DNA of 64,000 nt from Oscillospiraceae bacterium (GTDB lineage Bacteria; Bacillota; Clostridia; Oscillospirales; Acutalibacteraceae), in contig JAISBE010000019.1 in NCBI GenBank assembly GCA_031266365.1, positions 44,892 to 108,891 of the forward strand, in the 5' to 3' direction. This document shows positions 16,959 through 26,932 of this stretch, piece by piece. Under the pieces are notes generated by a model. The model did not search any database and had not been told where the DNA came from. It saw nothing but the letters and a program-made list of their open reading frames with translations. Position numbers and translations under genes: made by a program. Numbering within the stretch: position 1 is the first letter of the stretch; every line of letters begins with the position of its first letter.

Positions 16959-17339
16959 TATAACGTCGTAGTCGTCCGCTATAATACATAATCACCACCA
17001 TTAAAAATTTAAAAAAGCACAAACAAAGGTCGCCTGAGTATGTAAATATTATATTACAATAACTGTTATAAATAAACCCGACAATAAAACAAAAACAACG
17101 CCAAAAAGCAAGAATTTATATTTATGCAATTTAAAGCATATTGCCACTTGGATTTTGCATAAAAATGCAACGCCCGACTTATTTTGAGCTTGGCGAAAAA
17201 TTTTTTACTAATAATAACATTTATTTCTTAAATTATATTGATAAATACTAAAATATATTAAATATATTTTCATTTCAAATGGTATTTTACGATAAACTGA
17301 CCGGCGCACACATATATTAATATGAAAGGGTGGTCATTT
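16959..17339. promoter_or_regulatory. Intergenic region upstream of the double-glycine peptide gene
   Basis: AT-rich region between divergent genes. A candidate promoter for the peptide is TTGATA with AATATA 17 bases later around 17240-17270. The block TTGATAAATACTAAAATA reappears in altered form near 17703-17725. Confidence 0.4.
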
Positions 17340-17531
17340 ATGGAAAAGGACACTAATGTTGAAGAGCAAAACATTCTACAGGCGAATGCGCTGGAAACAG
17401 AAATATTAAACGAGGAAGATCTCGATGACGCAAGCGGGGGCTGCAGTTTGCCCAGACTAATCAAAGAAGCCAAGGATACGGTAAAAAATGCTGTAAAAGC
17501 TGCGGCTTGTGCCGTCATCGGCGCATTCTAA
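17340..17531 (+). CDS. Double-glycine-leader peptide, bacteriocin-like precursor
   Basis: Precursor of 63 residues. The acidic leader ends L-N-E-E-D-L-D-D-A-S-G-G (Gly33-Gly34), matching the class of leaders cut behind GG by peptidase-containing ABC exporters. The 29-residue core has two cysteines (35 and 57), five basic residues, a helical amphipathic centre and a small-residue hydrophobic tail (AAACAVIGAF), as in helical class II bacteriocins. The ATG at 17340 is chosen because AAAGGGTGG precedes it by six bases; an upstream ATG at 17322 lacks such a site. No exporter, immunity or modification gene is adjacent. A 55074-55202 peptide has a similar leader. Bacteriocin activity is inferred, and a signalling peptide is possible. 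Confidence 0.75.
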   Translation: MEKDTNVEEQNILQANALETEILNEEDLDDASGGCSLPRLIKEAKDTVKNAVKAAACAVIGAF

Positions 17532-17577
17532 GAAAAGGTCCAGCGCATTGACGGACGGAAGCATAAAAAATTTAAAC

Positions 17578-17611
17578 TGCGCGCAGGGTCGAATTAACGG
17601 CTCTGCGCGCA
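17578..17611 (+). terminator. Strong stem-loop after the peptide gene
   Basis: A 14-bp stem with a 6-base loop, core TGCGCGCAG/CTGCGCGCA. The plus-strand tail is only AT-rich, whereas read on the minus strand it is followed by a T-rich tract. Confidence 0.6.
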
Positions 17612-17696
17612 TAAATTAAATAAGCTATCCTGAATTATTTCACACTGCCCCCGTTGATTATATGGCCAATTTATTAATCCGCCTGTGAAATTTAAG

Positions 17697-17770
17697 ATTT
17701 TTATTAACAAATACTAAAATACATTATATAATAAATTATTATATATTTAATATACCAAATGCAGTTGAAT
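17697..17770 (+). repeat. Second, degenerate copy of the peptide-gene promoter region
   Basis: ATTAACAAATACTAAAATA through ACCAAATG resembles 17240-17282 upstream of the double-glycine peptide, but no peptide gene follows. Likely remnant of a tandem duplication. Confidence 0.4.
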
Positions 17771-17900
17771 ACATTTTCTCTTAAAGCGGTACCTCACAAT
17801 GAGCTGGCCTGAACACACTAGGCGAATAATCATAAAACTTAGTTCAAGCGACCTTTCGCATAATTTTGTGTGCCCTTGGCAATTACACATAAGCAAGTCG

Positions 17901-18113
17901 TTATAGTTTAAAATCCTCGGCACTAAAATTTGGCATTTTTGCTTGCTCTTCTGGCACCCGCTTAAATGGGCTATATTTATATTTATTGCATCTTCGCGAC
18001 GACGATGTCATCGGCATCAAGCCTTTTTCGCACGAAATTATATCTTCACACTTTTTACTATAAACACAATAATAGCAAGAGGGAGTGATGTTTTTTCCAA
18101 AAAATTTTCGCAT
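17901..18113 (-). CDS. Small conserved four-cysteine protein
   Basis: 70-residue cytoplasmic protein of a family I recall from Clostridia, ending in the conserved pattern K-R-V-P-x-x-x-x-K-x-P-x-F-S-A-x-D-F. It has CxxC near the start and two further cysteines in the second quarter and middle, a likely zinc-binding knuckle. AAAGGAG sits eight bases before the ATG at 18113; a TTG one codon upstream is less likely. Function unknown; no operon partner. Confidence 0.7.
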   Translation of the reverse strand: MRKFFGKNITPSCYYCVYSKKCEDIISCEKGLMPMTSSSRRCNKYKYSPFKRVPEEQAKMPNFSAEDFKL

Positions 18114-18786
18114 CAATGGCTCTCCTTTACTAAGTTTGGGCAGTGAATATTTATCTAGCTATTTAATTGAACAACAAGTACCACAGCGCTTACTTTACTG
18201 TGAATGATACTAAGAAAGCGACGTGAATCACTTTTCTGCCGAAATCGGCGACATAATAAGAGAAAGTACGGCTTTTATGGTTAAACGAAGAATTATCGCA
18301 CACCGCACTGAAATCGTTCTCATTTGAAATTACTCTCAAATACCATAGCAGCTAGTTTTTAGTACTTTTATGCTTTCAGCGCATAAGCAAACTTTGCCGA
18401 TTTCACCCTTATTTAAAGTTAGCTTTGTCGTTTTTTTATATTAGGTTACTCTTGGCTGTTTTATATAAAAATTTAGCTTCTTCGATATCATCTTCATTTT
18501 AGCCATCCGCTGGCCGAATGCGCTAGACTGATATTTAACATTATCGCACCTATTTTTTTTCAAGAAATTTAGCAAAGTTCTCTAAAATTCTACTATAACT
18601 AATATGATTATAGTTTTTCCTCCCTTAATAGGGAGGAAAACATCCAGGCTAGTTTGCATATTCAACTTATATTCGATCCATCTTTAAAGCGTCACCAATT
18701 TAGTCACGGTCTTTAAAATTTTTATCTTTTCAATCGCCGATCAAATTGGCACCATATTTCAGTGCTTTTGTGGCAAAAACCTCAGT
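18114..18786. other. Gene-free interval downstream of groEL
   Basis: About 670 bp without a supported gene. It contains the stem-loop at 18615-18640 and phrases such as GCCGAAATCGGCGA that loosely resemble the dispersed repeats near 63.3 kb. Confidence 0.4.
18615..18640 (-). terminator. Perfect 10-bp stem-loop downstream of groEL
   Basis: TTTTCCTCCC and GGGAGGAAAA with a 6-base loop. No clear T-run follows, so termination is only possible; a similar G/A-rich hairpin is part of the 27-28 kb repeats. Confidence 0.4.
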
Positions 18787-20418
<1,632 letters not shown>

Positions 20419-20491
20419 TTAATTCCCTCCATAAAGTAACACTGATTTAAAATTTAATATCTGCGTTCCACTTTAAACATAAATTTAACGT

Positions 20492-20803
<312 letters not shown>

Positions 20804-20946
20804 TTAGATTTTTTTGCAAAACACAATTAAGCTTTTTTCATTGGTTTAAGCTGCTTTATTATTTCTAGGGTAAGCGTTCCACGCAAAACGAATTCGCAAA
20901 ACCAACAAAACAAAAGCTAGCAGTTTTGCAGAAACATAATGATAGT

Positions 20947-20974
20947 TTATCACTCTAACCTTTTCGAGTGCCAA
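20947..20974 (-). promoter_or_regulatory. CIRCE-like heat-shock operator
   Basis: Read on the minus strand, TTGGCACTC and GAGTGATAA flank a 10-base spacer. The HrcA operator CIRCE is TTAGCACTC-N9-GAGTGCTAA, so the half-sites fit but the spacer is one longer. It lies about 170 bp before groES. No hrcA is in the window. Confidence 0.7.
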
Positions 20975-21135
20975 TTTTTATTCTACTACTGTATTTTCAA
21001 AAAATCAAGCAGAAATTTAACGATTAAACACGGCTTTCTTTTAACACACAGAATCCAAATTCTCATTTAGCGCTACAAATCACTAAATATATACTATAAT
21101 TTAGTTAAGTTTTCATAGAAAGGATTATAATAAAA

Positions 21136-21507
21136 ATGCGATTAAAAAAATTTTCACTATTAAGCTGTTCACTTTTAGCTATACACATGAGTACCCCTGC
21201 ATTTGCGACAAATAACAACCCTAACTTACCATTATCGCATCCGGAGCACCGCATTCTTGCATCTTTTACCATATACAAACACGGTACTGACAGTCTGGAA
21301 GCTATAATAACTTCCGTCAATATGATACTTAAGAACGTGCACTGTGAATTCAGAAGTTTAGGATTTGAGCCTAGCAAACTGAGACCTTTGTTAAATGCCA
21401 AGTTTTTTCAATACCTCAATGCTCCTGAAGAAAATTTTCCTTTTAGAATAGCCGTTGTGATCTGTGAAGAACATAATGGTTTTGGGGTAGTACAGCTGCA
21501 AATTTAA
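21136..21507 (+). CDS. Small exported protein, unknown function
   Basis: 123 residues with a signal peptide (MRLKKFSLLSCSLLAIHMSTPAFA, cleavage after residue 24). The mature 99 residues are acidic/neutral with a central helix (SLEAIITSVNMILKNV) and a strand pair ending IAVVICEEHNGFGVVQLQI. AAAGGA precedes the ATG. Convergent with 21655-22107, whose C-terminal pattern (IGIVIRR-x6-FSVDVIK) is similar, so they may be distant paralogues. No known domain recognised. Confidence 0.65.
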   Translation: MRLKKFSLLSCSLLAIHMSTPAFATNNNPNLPLSHPEHRILASFTIYKHGTDSLEAIITSVNMILKNVHCEFRSLGFEPSKLRPLLNAKFFQYLNAPEENFPFRIAVVICEEHNGFGVVQLQI

Positions 21508-21537
21508 TTGCAAAAACAAAACACTAGAACTGACGAG

Positions 21538-21566
21538 AGCTTATCGAATTTATTACTCGATAAGCT
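21538..21566 (+). terminator. Probable terminator
   Basis: AGCTTATCGA and TCGATAAGCT form a 10-bp stem with a 9-base loop, followed by TTCATTTC. Lies 30 bp after the stop at 21507, between convergent genes. Confidence 0.65.
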
Positions 21567-21654
21567 TTCATTTCAATAACATTAACTCAACTGTTTATGA
21601 TATTATATTTTTTATTCAATTCACCAAAAAGCTACGTTTTAATTATTTTATCTC

Positions 21655-22107
21655 CTAGTTTTCTTGTATAATATCTAAAAAATGCGGTTTATTCGCAGCC
21701 GGTTTTATAACATCAACACTAAATTCATCATCTGGTAACCTTCTGATCACGATTCCTATTCTTCCGCCAACTTCAAAATCATTAACAAGGCAACGGCGAA
21801 TCATGCCCTTAACATTCTCAAGATCCTCAGCCGTATTACAGCCTAAAAATTCCGGTATCGGTGAAACCTGGCTAGTAAGTATAGCAACAGCAGCTTCAGT
21901 AGTGCTGGCAAAGAAAAAACCCATTACCTCCTCTTGAGCCACTGTGTCCCTAAGCCAATATTCAACGCTCATTTTGTCAGTGGGTATTTGTACACTCGTT
22001 TGAGGTATAGCATCAGCATTTAATACAATAGCAGAAGATGGCAGAGCAGCCATGTTGAAAATTGGTAAAAATGCCAAACTTAATAATAACGCTTTCTTAA
22101 ATTTCAT
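21655..22107 (-). CDS. Small exported protein, unknown function
   Basis: 150 residues. Signal peptide MKFKKALLLSLAFLPIFNMAALPSSA. The mature part contains a helix-rich centre (AEDLENVKGMIRRCLVN) and a basic strand IGIVIRRLPDDEFSVDVIK. AAGGAGGGGG lies upstream of the ATG with a longer than usual gap. Possible paralogue of 21136-21507; no catalytic signature seen. Confidence 0.65.
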   Translation of the reverse strand: MKFKKALLLSLAFLPIFNMAALPSSAIVLNADAIPQTSVQIPTDKMSVEYWLRDTVAQEEVMGFFFASTTEAAVAILTSQVSPIPEFLGCNTAEDLENVKGMIRRCLVNDFEVGGRIGIVIRRLPDDEFSVDVIKPAANKPHFLDIIQEN

Positions 22108-22275
22108 ATTTGAAATACCCCCTCCTTAAAATTCATAATTATAATATAACTATATAATATATAAATATTATTTGCAAGTTTTTAATTTCATTCATACAAT
22201 ATATTAAATTTAATCATATAAAAATTTCCATATTATTCCAATATACTTCATTAAACAATTTTAATAAAAAGTAAA

Positions 22276-22764
22276 TTAATTCAACTGTTTATGATATCGT
22301 ACTTCATTTGCCTCAATATGTATTATTTCCTGCCCTAATATGAATTTTGTAGTTGTTCCACCAATATTTGCTAGCCTGCAGTCGACTGCATATTGAATTG
22401 TCACTTCGCCATCGTCCAAGTCATCGGGCCACATCGGTTTGCTGATTTCTACAGTGTTGCGTAAGCTCCAAGGGAGTCTCACCACCTTAGGCAGTTGTGG
22501 ACGTGAATGCCCCTCAGACCGGGTATAAAACTTCTGTACAACAAATGAGAATTCGTAGCCTGGCTGAACGGGTATGGCCACTAAGGTTATTTTAGTAGGG
22601 TCATATTTGTTTGGCAGTATGTACGAATGTTTTAAACCTGATGCTTGCGTTTTCACTACAGATTCTTCAGAATCATTAGTCCATGGGGATGGAAATGCGG
22701 TAGCGTGTAAAGTGCAGGAGCCCAATAGCATGGTAATTAGTAGCAGTTGCTTTAAAAATTTCAT
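22276..22764 (-). CDS. Exported protein related to the 42537-43682 product
   Basis: 162 residues with signal peptide MKFLKQLLLITMLLGSCTLHATA. The mature part is a beta-rich domain. Its YILPNKYDPTKITLVAIPV through PWSLRN aligns with WVIPNQFNFNDVIATVIPF through GWSLRN of the larger 42537-43682 protein. Both genes also share the leader AAATAAAAGCGAA-GGAAG before ATG. Function unknown. Confidence 0.7.
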   Translation of the reverse strand: MKFLKQLLLITMLLGSCTLHATAFPSPWTNDSEESVVKTQASGLKHSYILPNKYDPTKITLVAIPVQPGYEFSFVVQKFYTRSEGHSRPQLPKVVRLPWSLRNTVEISKPMWPDDLDDGEVTIQYAVDCRLANIGGTTTKFILGQEIIHIEANEVRYHKQLN

Positions 22765-22930
22765 GTTGATTTACTTCCCTTCGCTTTTATTTTTCGTGGA
22801 TTTGTGAAATTTGTTGTTTTTATTAATTTGATATAAATTAGTAAGTTAATTCAGTGTAGTCACCTTTTTTTCAATTAATTACATTATAACACAAATGCAA
22901 TTGTAAGATATATTTTATTGTATGTCAACA
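22765..22930 (-). promoter_or_regulatory. Promoter and leader of the 22276-22764 gene
   Basis: TTGACA (22923-22928), 17-base spacer, TACAAT (22900-22905) on the minus strand. The leader contains AACAACAAATTTCACA and ATAAAAGCGAAGGGAAG, both matched upstream of 43682. Confidence 0.7.
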
Positions 22931-23424
22931 CTTATTTGAATGCATCATTCCTGAAAATCTCTTCACAAACTTTCATTTTAGCGCGCTTAAATTTATATAA
23001 TAAATCACTGCGTTTACTCTGTTACTTAGCAACAGTAATTCTAGAAAAGCTTAGCGCAACGAACGCCGCCTTTGAGCACCGGCAGCACCTTTTTAAGGTA
23101 GCATATCTTTTTCAATTTTATCCCTTTTATTTAACATAAATATATTATTTTATAAATTTTATTATATAGCAATATATACTTAGGAAATAGGTATGGCGAC
23201 AGCATTTGTTTTACAATTTTTCACAAATCACTTGGATTAACGATCTCAAATATGTTATAATATATTATGTAGAGATTTTTTAGTTTACAAAAGCACAGAT
23301 ATTTAGAGAGAATTTTAATAAATTGGTTCTCTTTATATTTTCACAAAAGTGATTTTTTACAAAAAGTTGAATAAAATATTGATATTAATTTAGATATATT
23401 ATCTATTAAAAGGCGGATATATGA
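22931..23424. other. Gene-free interval before the ABC-F gene
   Basis: About 490 bp of AT-rich sequence. No supported gene; presumably holds the promoter of the plus-strand ATPase gene. Confidence 0.4.
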
Positions 23425-25023
23425 ATGATAACAGTATCAAATTTAAGTTTAAATTTTAGTGGCACCGATTTATTTAAAAACGTGGATCTCAAATTTATTC
23501 CCGGCAATTGCTATGGAGTTATCGGCGCTAATGGCGCTGGAAAATCAACGTTCTTAAAAATTCTTTGCGGCGAACTCGAACCCACCACGGGGGACGTCAC
23601 CGTTGCAAAAACCGTTAGAATGTCTGTGTTAAAACAAGATCATTATGCATTCGATAAATTCAGCGTTACGGACACGGTAATAATGGGAAACAAGCGGCTA
23701 TACGACATCATGAAACAGAAAGAAGAGCTCTATGCTAAACCGGATTTTAGCGATGAAGACGGTATTTTGGCATCGGATCTTGAAGGTGAATTTGCAGAAC
23801 TCGGTGGCTGGGAAGCGGAATCTGACGCCTCGAAGCTGATCCAAGGCCTTGGCTTGGACGAAAGTTTAATGTCAGCTTCCATGGCAAGCCTCTCTGGCAA
23901 TGAGCGGGTTAAAGTGCTGTTAGCACAGGCACTATTCGGTTCACCAGATATTATATTGATGGACGAGCCGACGAACCATTTAGATATTGACGCCATAAAT
24001 TGGCTAGAGGATTTTCTAACTGATTATTTGGGTACTGTTATTGTAGTTTCTCACGATAGGCACTTTTTGAACCAGGTTTGCACGCATATTGTCGATATAG
24101 ATTACGCAAAAATTAAAATGTATGTTGGCAATTACGAGTTTTGGTATGAATCCAGCCAATTGATTCAAAAGATGATAAAGCAGCAGAATAAAAAGAACGA
24201 AGAAAAAGCTAAAGAATTGAAGGCTTTCATCGAGCGATTTTCTGCAAACAAATCTAAATCCAAACAGGCAACGTCAAGAAAGCGCTTGCTCGAAAAATTA
24301 ACGATCGACGAAATGCCCGCTTCAAGCAGAAAATATCCATTCATAGGGTTTAACATGGATCGCGAAGCAGGCAAAGATATACTCTCAGTGGACTCTATAA
24401 GTAAGGCAATAAATGGTAAAAAAGTTTTGAATAAATTAAGTTTCACACTGAACAAAGGCGAAAAAGTTGCTTTTATAGGCGAAAACGAAATAGCAATTAC
24501 CACTTTATTCAAAATTTTGTTGGGTGAACTCGAACCAGATGAAGGGACATATAAATGGGGTGTCAGCACAAGCCGGTCCTACTTTCCGAAAGATAACACA
24601 AGTTACTTCGAAAATAGCGAATTAAACATACTAGATTGGATGAGGCAGTATTCTAAAGATATCTCTGAGACTTATCTTCGCGGTTTTTTGGGGCGCATGC
24701 TGTTTTCAGGAGATGATATTTTTAAGCAGGTTAAAGTTCTCTCCGGCGGCGAGAAAGTTAGATGCATGTTTTCAAGAATGATGCTTTTTGGCTCGAATGT
24801 TTTAGTGCTAGACCAGCCGACTAATCACCTGGATCTTGAGTCGATAACCGCTGTAAACAAAGGGTTAGCAGCATTTAAGGGTAACATTCTTTTTTCGTCG
24901 CACGATCACGAATTTATAGAAACTATAGCCACCAGAATAATAGAAATTATGGATGATAGCGTATTAGATCGCGCTTGTAGCTACGATGAATACATAAATT
25001 ACAAAAAAAGTAAGGCTTTATAA
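23425..25023 (+). CDS. ykpA: ABC-F family ATPase (YkpA/YbiT type)
   Basis: Soluble twin-ATPase protein of 532 residues that acts on ribosomes rather than as a transporter. First cassette: Walker A GANGAGKST near 37, signature SLSGNERVK, Walker B IILMDEPTNHLD. A charged linker at about 245-290 is followed by a second cassette with signature LSGGEKVR and VLVLDQPTNHLD. The second Walker A is degenerate (GENEIAITT instead of GxxGxGKS/T), unusual and possibly leaving one site ATPase-poor. The second Walker B has Q for the usual E after D. Start ATG with AAGGCGG upstream. Housekeeping translation factor role is inferred from family. Confidence 0.9.
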   Translation: MITVSNLSLNFSGTDLFKNVDLKFIPGNCYGVIGANGAGKSTFLKILCGELEPTTGDVTVAKTVRMSVLKQDHYAFDKFSVTDTVIMGNKRLYDIMKQKEELYAKPDFSDEDGILASDLEGEFAELGGWEAESDASKLIQGLGLDESLMSASMASLSGNERVKVLLAQALFGSPDIILMDEPTNHLDIDAINWLEDFLTDYLGTVIVVSHDRHFLNQVCTHIVDIDYAKIKMYVGNYEFWYESSQLIQKMIKQQNKKNEEKAKELKAFIERFSANKSKSKQATSRKRLLEKLTIDEMPASSRKYPFIGFNMDREAGKDILSVDSISKAINGKKVLNKLSFTLNKGEKVAFIGENEIAITTLFKILLGELEPDEGTYKWGVSTSRSYFPKDNTSYFENSELNILDWMRQYSKDISETYLRGFLGRMLFSGDDIFKQVKVLSGGEKVRCMFSRMMLFGSNVLVLDQPTNHLDLESITAVNKGLAAFKGNILFSSHDHEFIETIATRIIEIMDDSVLDRACSYDEYINYKKSKAL

Positions 25024-25143
25024 TTCACTAAATACACAAAAAAATTTTGTGATTATTAAAAATGTGAAATAAATTAATTTTCCTCCACTTTTTATTAATT
25101 AGCTTTTCATAGTTTTACAAATAAACTTAAAAAGTCATATTAA

Positions 25144-25186
25144 AAAAGTGAAGCAGTGCTGCTTTTAAAGCAGCTGCAACACTTTT
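25144..25186 (+). terminator. Nested stem-loop upstream of a mini reading frame
   Basis: AAAAGTG/CACTTTT, GCAG/CTGC and GCTGCTT/AAGCAGC stack on each other with small internal loops. It might terminate the ABC-F transcript 120 bp downstream of its stop, or be part of a leader, since AAAGGAG and ATGAAATGA follow directly. Confidence 0.45.
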
Positions 25187-25368
25187 ATAAAGAAAGGAGA
25201 TTAAATGAAATGAAGTTTTAAAAAAACATTCGCAAGCTTTTTAAGTGTAAGAAAAATTTCTTAAAATACTATTTAATTTAATTATTTCCTACACTATTTA
25301 CTATAATATATACTCAAAAAAATGTCAAGCCTTTTTTTAAAAATCTTTTGACCTTGAACTAAGGTGAA

Positions 25369-25391
25369 AATAATTACAAATTGTAATTATT
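25369..25391. promoter_or_regulatory. Perfect 11-bp inverted repeat, operator-like
   Basis: AATAATTACAA, one central base, TTGTAATTATT. It overlaps the -10 of the candidate promoter TTGACC-17-TAATTA, a typical place for a repressor. Confidence 0.5.
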
Positions 25392-25648
25392 TTGCAACTA
25401 TTTAAATTTTTACAAATTGCTGATATTTATTAACAATTTGTTCATAAAATTGATGTAAAAATAAAAAATAATGTTAATAAGAGAATTAAAAATTTTAAAA
25501 ACAAAAATCAATATAAAATACATTATGCAAAATACACAACAATACTCCAGAGACATATTTGACTTCCATGTGAAATATAGATATAATAATTTTATAGAAG
25601 TAAATTTATTATCTATTCAAAATAAAGCCAAAGCAAGGAGAAAAGTTT

Positions 25649-26932
25649 ATGTTTTGGAAAGAAAATCTGAAAAAGCAAGTTACTAAACAAATTCAAAAAA
25701 TTACAATTTTGATACTAATTGCAGCAGCTTTACTCACATTAAATGTAAATTCTCTATCACCTGAACGCACAGTCATAATCAAAGACGAAAATGGTCGCCT
25801 CTACTTTAAAACTAATTTCAGGGAATTTGCCGATATTCTAACTGAGCACGGAATTATTCTATCGCCGGACGATACGGTAACAGTTGATGGTGATACCTCA
25901 TACTTAGTCGAAATGACAATTAATCGAGCACGAACAGTTAAAGTAAACGAAGAAGTATTGCCAAGTAAAATTTTAGATGCTGATGCCAGCGTAGAAGATG
26001 CACTGGCTCAAAATGGTATCGTAGTCACACAGTATGATAAAATCGAACCTCCGCTCATAGCTAAATTCAGACAAGATACACCCATAACAATTCAACACAT
26101 GATTCCCATAGTAGTGATTAACGGCGGCGTCAAAACGGAAGCAGTTGTACCTGAAGGTACAGTGGGAACTGCTCTCACTCATTTAGATATCCACTTAAAC
26201 GAGCATGACACATGCACACCAAATTTTGACGAAGCGATAACAAACGGCTTGGAAATAACAATTGATAGAGTTACCTTCGAAGAAGAAACTAACGAAAAAG
26301 TTTTACCCTTCAGCGTCGTTCGTCGAGAATCAAACGAATTGCTGTTAGGCAAGACCAAAGTGGCTCAACCGGGGGCTAATGGCACTTTTAACGTTACCGT
26401 AGAGAAAAAATTTCTAAACGGAGAACTCACAGAAACAAAAGAAAAATCGAGACAAACTATAAAACCAGCTTTAGAGCAGATAATTTTAATTGGAACAAAA
26501 AAGCCAACCCCTAAACCACAGCCATCGCCTCCTCCTCCGCCGAAGCCAGCTATTCCTCAAGCACTTGATAAAGCAGCCGTCACCACAGCTGCGCCAAACA
26601 CATTTACCGATAAAAATGGTAAAGAAGTCACATATACTAAAAAGTTAACCGGCGATGCCACAGCGTATTATAGCGACGATCCAAACCCGCGTACCGCGAC
26701 TGGTACAATCCCCGCACGCGGCCAAATAGCAGTAAATCCAAGTGTGATACCATATGGCACTGTTGTTTATCTTAAGGTCCATGGGGCATCGAAATTCGAC
26801 GGATATTACACCGCAACCGATACAGGTGGGGCTTTGATGGATGGGCGCGTACTTGTGGATATTTATTGTAATACTGAGGGTGAATGCTACGAAGTGGGAA
26901 GAAGAGGCGTTGAAGTATTGTTCCTTAAATAA
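25649..26932 (+). CDS. Exported G5 and 3D-domain cell-wall protein (YabE/Rpf-like)
   Basis: 427 residues. A short basic N-terminus and one membrane segment (residues 17-36) lead into DUF348 repeats (about 40-190; pattern V-T-V-D-G, L-x-x-x-G-I), a G5 domain (about 200-275; ERVTFEEETNEKVLPF to KQTIKPALEQIILIGTK), a Pro-rich linker (277-300) and a C-terminal 3D domain (about 330-427) with the three conserved aspartates in YYSDDPNPRTATG, ATDTGGALMDGR and VDIY. 3D domains resemble lytic transglycosylase MltA, so peptidoglycan cleavage during growth or resuscitation is likely. CAAGGAG precedes the ATG. Confidence 0.9.
   Translation: MFWKENLKKQVTKQIQKITILILIAAALLTLNVNSLSPERTVIIKDENGRLYFKTNFREFADILTEHGIILSPDDTVTVDGDTSYLVEMTINRARTVKVNEEVLPSKILDADASVEDALAQNGIVVTQYDKIEPPLIAKFRQDTPITIQHMIPIVVINGGVKTEAVVPEGTVGTALTHLDIHLNEHDTCTPNFDEAITNGLEITIDRVTFEEETNEKVLPFSVVRRESNELLLGKTKVAQPGANGTFNVTVEKKFLNGELTETKEKSRQTIKPALEQIILIGTKKPTPKPQPSPPPPPKPAIPQALDKAAVTTAAPNTFTDKNGKEVTYTKKLTGDATAYYSDDPNPRTATGTIPARGQIAVNPSVIPYGTVVYLKVHGASKFDGYYTATDTGGALMDGRVLVDIYCNTEGECYEVGRRGVEVLFLK

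Larger units (their letters stand above)
25024..25648 (+). promoter_or_regulatory. Long 5' region of the G5/3D-domain gene
   Basis: Contains a 43-base nested hairpin (25144-25186), then AAAGGAG and a two-codon reading frame ATG-AAA-TGA at about 25205, then a candidate promoter TTGACC (25349-25354) with TAATTA 17 bases on, and a 23-base palindrome. I do not recognise a ydaO/c-di-AMP or other riboswitch here. Confidence 0.4.

Noticed and set aside
25024-25648. c-di-AMP (ydaO) riboswitch before the 3D-domain gene
   Set aside because: Such riboswitches often precede this gene type, but I could not find the conserved core here.
25471-25686. 71-codon open frame overlapping the 3D-domain gene start
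   Set aside because: AT-rich, no ribosome site, overlaps the well supported start at 25649.
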